From Chitinophaga oryziterrae (lineage in GTDB: Bacteria; Bacteroidota; Bacteroidia; Chitinophagales; Chitinophagaceae), in assembly GCF_009758125.1 (NCBI RefSeq), contig NZ_WRXO01000002.1, positions 186,001 through 250,000 on the forward strand: a stretch of DNA of 64,000 nucleotides, written 5' to 3'. Below are positions 61,766 through 64,000 of the stretch, one piece after another. How positions within the stretch are numbered: position 1 is the stretch's first letter; the number at the start of each line of letters is the position of its first letter. The notes beneath the pieces are model-generated. The model was not told the origin of the DNA. It did no database searches and worked only from the letters and a program-made list of their open reading frames with translations. The translations under genes and the position numbers were made by a program.

Positions 61766-62016
61766 AGAGAAGCAAATAAAAAAGGTCGACGTTAAGTCGA
61801 CCAAACAAAAATTACTATCCTATACCTAATGAAATAAAAGAAGACTATCCTATACCTATTGACTACTATCCTATAAATTATCCCTGGAATCAAAAGGATT
61901 CCTTATTCTATGAAAACCATAGTTCTACCATGTCCTAATGAAAGCTAAGTGAATAACACCTAGTGAGAAAGAACGATTTGCTGTGAGGCCCCGGGAGTAT
62001 CCCGGGGCCTCCTTAT
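61766..62016 (+). ncRNA. Candidate structured ncRNA with three ACTATCCTATA repeats
   Basis: About 250 nt between a TACTTTTG box and a very strong terminator. In order: GGTCGAC-GTTAA-GTCGACC hairpin (61784-61802), ACTATCCTATA at 61814, 61844 and 61865 (the first two as ACTATCCTATACCTA), GGAATC/GATTCC (61886-61902), CTATG/CATAG (61908-61922), and GAGGCCCCGGGA/TCCCGGGGCCTC (61985-62011). The plus-strand frame through the repeats is open for about 54 codons (Tyr-Pro-Ile rich) but has no ATG, GTG or TTG start. A repeated single-stranded motif between hairpins suggests a protein- or RNA-binding sRNA. Confidence 0.45.
61985..62016 (+). terminator. Terminator of the ncRNA candidate
   Basis: 12-bp GC-rich stem GAGGCCCCGGGA-GTA-TCCCGGGGCCTC, then CCTTATTTTC. 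Confidence 0.9.
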
Positions 62017-62230
62017 TTTCAAGGAAGCATGTAATTTATTTCAATAATCAAGCCAACTCATCCCCGCATAACCATTCTGGTTAAAACAATCCCAGACTTC
62101 ATTAATATTCTATCAGAAGATCATTCCAGATAGGGATTTATCCTGTTTAAAAGACAAGAATGCACTCTCATTTTATGGTATTGATGAAACTCATTGAGAG
62201 GCTTGTGGAAAGTTGACCGGCAATAAAAAA

Positions 62231-62260
62231 GCCCTGTATCACCTTCCGGCAATACAGGGC
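62231..62260 (-). terminator. Terminator of the alpha-oxoamine synthase gene
   Basis: GCCCTGTAT and ATACAGGGC, with six Ts on the minus strand. Confidence 0.88.
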
Positions 62261-62277
62261 ACTTATCAGCAATATTG

Positions 62278-63519
62278 TTACACCATAGGTATCTCAGCCA
62301 CTTTGTATTCTTTTTTATCCAATTTGGCCTTGGTTTGGGTGAATGCTTCGAGGGTAAGTTCTATATCCTGATCGCCATGAGCAGCGGTAGGAATAAGACG
62401 GTAAATGATCTGCCCTTTAGGTATAACAGGATATACCACGATAGAACAGAAGATGTTGTAGTTCTCACGGAGGTCCAGACACATGGCAGTAGCTTCCGGA
62501 ATATCACCCTGAAGATAGATAGGGGTAACAGGAGAGTTAGTCTGACCAATATCAAAGCCACGGTCGCGAAGACCTTTTTGCAGCTTATTAACGTTCTCCC
62601 ACAGTTTAGCTTTCATTTCCGGATGTTTGCGCATCAGTTCCACACGCTTTAAGTGACCAATCACCAAAGGCAAAGGAATAGATTTAGCAAAGATCTGGGA
62701 ACGTGAATTATAACGCAGGTAGTTAATGATCGCTTTATCTCCGCTAATGAAAGCGCCGATAGAAGCACCGGATTTTGCGAAAGTGTTGAAAATCAGGTCA
62801 ATTTTGTCCTGAACACCCTGCTCTTCACCTGTACCGGCACCGGTTTTACCCATAGTACCGAATCCATGCGCATCATCTACGAGGAAACGGAATTCGTATT
62901 TGTCTTTCAGCGCAGCAATTTCCTTCAGCTTACCCTGGTCGCCGGCCATACCGAACACACCCTCAGTAATTACAAGGATACCACCACCATTGGTTTTAGA
63001 CAGTTCTTCTGCACGTTTCAATTGTTTTTCCAGATCATCTATATCATTGTGTTTGAACACATAACGATGACCCTGGTGGAGACGTAATCCGTCTATGATA
63101 CTGGCGTGGCATTCTGCGTCGTATACGATCACGTCCCTGCGGTTGCAGATAGCATCGATAGAACTCATAATACCCTGGTAACCATAGTTGAGCAGGGTAG
63201 TGTCTTCCTTGCCCATGTAGTCGGATAATTCTTTCTCCAGCTTCTCATGGTAGTTAGTGTTACCACTCATCATACGGGCCCCCATTGGAGTGGCAAGTCC
63301 ATAATCTGCTGCTGCTTTGGCATCTGTAGCACGTACCTCGGGATGGTTAGCCAGGCCCAGGTAGTTGTTCAGGCTCCAAACAATCTTTTCATTGCCCCGG
63401 AAGTTCATGCGGGGACCAATTTCACCTTCCAGCTTAGGAAAAGCGAAATAACCATGGGCTCTATTTGAGTGTTCGCCGATCGGGCCCATGTGTTTAAGCA
63501 GTTTCTCGAATATATCCAT
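62278..63519 (-). CDS. Alpha-oxoamine synthase (serine palmitoyltransferase or cysteate acyltransferase type)
   Basis: A 413-residue PLP enzyme of the KBL/AONS/SPT family. YLGLANHPEVRATDAKAAADYGLATPMGARMMSGNTNYHEKLEKELSDYMGKED is the conserved N-terminal core, ECHASIIDGLRLHQGHRYVFKHNDIDDLEKQL and VDDAHGFGTMGKTG follow, and TFAKSGASIGAF holds the Schiff-base lysine. In Bacteroidota such enzymes make the sphingoid base (Spt) or capnine (cysteate-fatty acyl transferase); Chitinophaga relatives make both sphingolipids and sulfonolipids. Which substrate applies here cannot be read from the sequence. Glycine or 6-carboxyhexanoyl-CoA substrates (Kbl, BioF) are also possible. A single gene. Confidence 0.85.
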   Translation of the reverse strand: MDIFEKLLKHMGPIGEHSNRAHGYFAFPKLEGEIGPRMNFRGNEKIVWSLNNYLGLANHPEVRATDAKAAADYGLATPMGARMMSGNTNYHEKLEKELSDYMGKEDTTLLNYGYQGIMSSIDAICNRRDVIVYDAECHASIIDGLRLHQGHRYVFKHNDIDDLEKQLKRAEELSKTNGGGILVITEGVFGMAGDQGKLKEIAALKDKYEFRFLVDDAHGFGTMGKTGAGTGEEQGVQDKIDLIFNTFAKSGASIGAFISGDKAIINYLRYNSRSQIFAKSIPLPLVIGHLKRVELMRKHPEMKAKLWENVNKLQKGLRDRGFDIGQTNSPVTPIYLQGDIPEATAMCLDLRENYNIFCSIVVYPVIPKGQIIYRLIPTAAHGDQDIELTLEAFTQTKAKLDKKEYKVAEIPMV

Positions 63520-63559
63520 ATGTTAAGTAATGATTAATAATGTTTGAATCAATCGGACA

Positions 63560-63567
63560 CAAAGGTA
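63560..63567 (-). promoter_or_regulatory. Promoter -7 box of the oxoamine synthase gene
   Basis: TACCTTTG on the minus strand, 41 nt before the start codon; followed by TGTCCG. Confidence 0.6.
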
Positions 63568-63627
63568 TTAAAATATTAGTTTTTGTAAACTTGCTTTACT
63601 TTTATAAAAGTGAACAATTTCTTAAAT

Positions 63628-64000
63628 ATGAACTGGAAATTTCTTTCGGGAATCTGCGTGGCAACATTATTATACACCTCACAGAACGGAATCGCACAAA
63701 AAGCAACCTCTCCCAAACCTATTACCGTTAATACACAAAGCAAAGTAAAAAATGCAAATCGTCCCAAACTGGTGGTCGGCATAGTGGTGGATCAAATGCG
63801 ATGGGACTACCTCTACCGTTACTCGGACCGCTATACTAATGGTGGCTTCAAACGGTTACTGAAGGATGGGTTCTCCTGCGAAAATACATTAATTAATTAT
63901 ACTCCTACGATTACGGCCTGCGGACATACCTGTATATATACGGGTTCTGTTCCTGCTGTTCACGGAATTATCGGCAACAGCTGGTATAGCCGGGAGCTGG
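63628..64000 (+). CDS. Alkaline phosphatase superfamily protein, PafA-like (N-terminal part)
   Basis: The 3' end lies outside the window; 124 residues are visible. A signal peptide (MNWKFLSGICVATLLYTSQNGIAQ) leads into KLVVGIVVDQMRWDYLYRYSDRY with metal ligand D55, then YTPTITACGHTCIYTGSVPAVHGI, where a Thr is the nucleophile and binds zinc. This is the pattern of the periplasmic broad-specificity phosphomonoesterase PafA. It probably scavenges phosphate in the periplasm. Transcribed divergently from the oxoamine synthase. Confidence 0.85.
   Translation, partial: MNWKFLSGICVATLLYTSQNGIAQKATSPKPITVNTQSKVKNANRPKLVVGIVVDQMRWDYLYRYSDRYTNGGFKRLLKDGFSCENTLINYTPTITACGHTCIYTGSVPAVHGIIGNSWYSREL

Larger units (their letters stand above)
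61511..62277. other. 767-bp purL to oxoamine synthase gap
   Basis: Contains the purL terminator, a promoter box at 61752, the ncRNA candidate to about 62011, an uncharacterised AT-rich stretch of about 220 bp without a convincing frame, and the terminator of the next gene at 62231-62260. Confidence 0.7.

Noticed and set aside
61814-61880. CRISPR-like array from the ACTATCCTATA repeats
   Set aside because: Only three short repeats with unequal spacing (30 and 21), no cas genes, and repeats of 11-15 nt are too short.
1-64000. tRNA, rRNA, prophage or insertion sequence
   Set aside because: No cloverleaf, rRNA segment, transposase or integrase could be recognised on either strand.

Overview
The window comes from a Bacteroidota genome, most likely Chitinophaga or a close relative in the Chitinophagaceae. 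Evidence: Bacteroidota-type promoters (TAnnTTTG at about -7), weak or absent Shine-Dalgarno sites, SusE/F and GH76 lipoproteins, a DUF3570/DUF4266/ApbE cassette, type III glutamine synthetase, a fused E1 alpha/beta ketoacid dehydrogenase and an alpha-oxoamine synthase of the sphingolipid/sulfonolipid type. It is core chromosome. I saw no tRNA, rRNA, IS element, prophage or CRISPR array.

Layout. 1-2.0 kb: end of a polysaccharide-utilisation locus (SusE/F-like C-terminus, GH76 alpha-mannanase) and a GIY-YIG protein. 2.2-9.9 kb, minus strand: a 54-residue lipoprotein, the thioredoxin-ApbE-DUF4266-DUF3570 operon, an MscS-type channel, then nitroreductase, thioesterase, RdgB and a HolD-like protein. 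10.1-11.6 kb: ilvE and a small hypothetical. 11.6-37.0 kb: the str, S10, spc and alpha ribosomal clusters (rpsL-rpsG-fusA, then rpsJ to rplQ, with secY, map, infA, rpmJ and rpoA). Between fusA and rpsJ lies a 5-kb accessory insert: GT87-like enzyme, GT2, polysaccharide deacetylase, outer-membrane protein and three tandem micro-gene cassettes. 37.2-64 kb: zinc-ribbon membrane protein, carA, a PLP aminotransferase, DUF1573 protein, E1 fusion, orphan response regulator, yebC, amino-acid and dicarboxylate transporters, DedA, MFS/MarR, mdh, a redoxin, efp-accB-accC, glnN, purL, an alpha-oxoamine synthase, and the start of a PafA-like phosphatase.

The most unusual region is 18978-19912. Three consecutive units each have an AATGAA direct repeat exactly 22 nt before a TAAYTTTA box, then a nearly invariant leader of about 35 nt (GGGATTGCCGAAAACC...AGAGTAGGC), a reading frame of about 20 codons for a leucine-rich peptide ending in LGGL (frameshifted in unit 3), an AATG/CATT inverted repeat and a strong terminator. 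A very similar promoter layout (21-nt spacing) lies upstream of the orphan OmpR-family regulator at 44651, which suggests a shared regulon. Other unannotated signals are a probable ncRNA at 61.75-62.01 kb with three ACTATCCTATA repeats, a rod-shaped RNA candidate on the minus strand near 39.6 kb, and inverted repeats in many spacers of the ribosomal cluster.

Functionally, most of the window is translation and central metabolism. The translation promoters of rpsL, fusA and rpsJ share nearly the same core and initially transcribed sequence, which points to common growth-rate control. The surface-glycan, Sus and OMP genes are the lifestyle-specific part.
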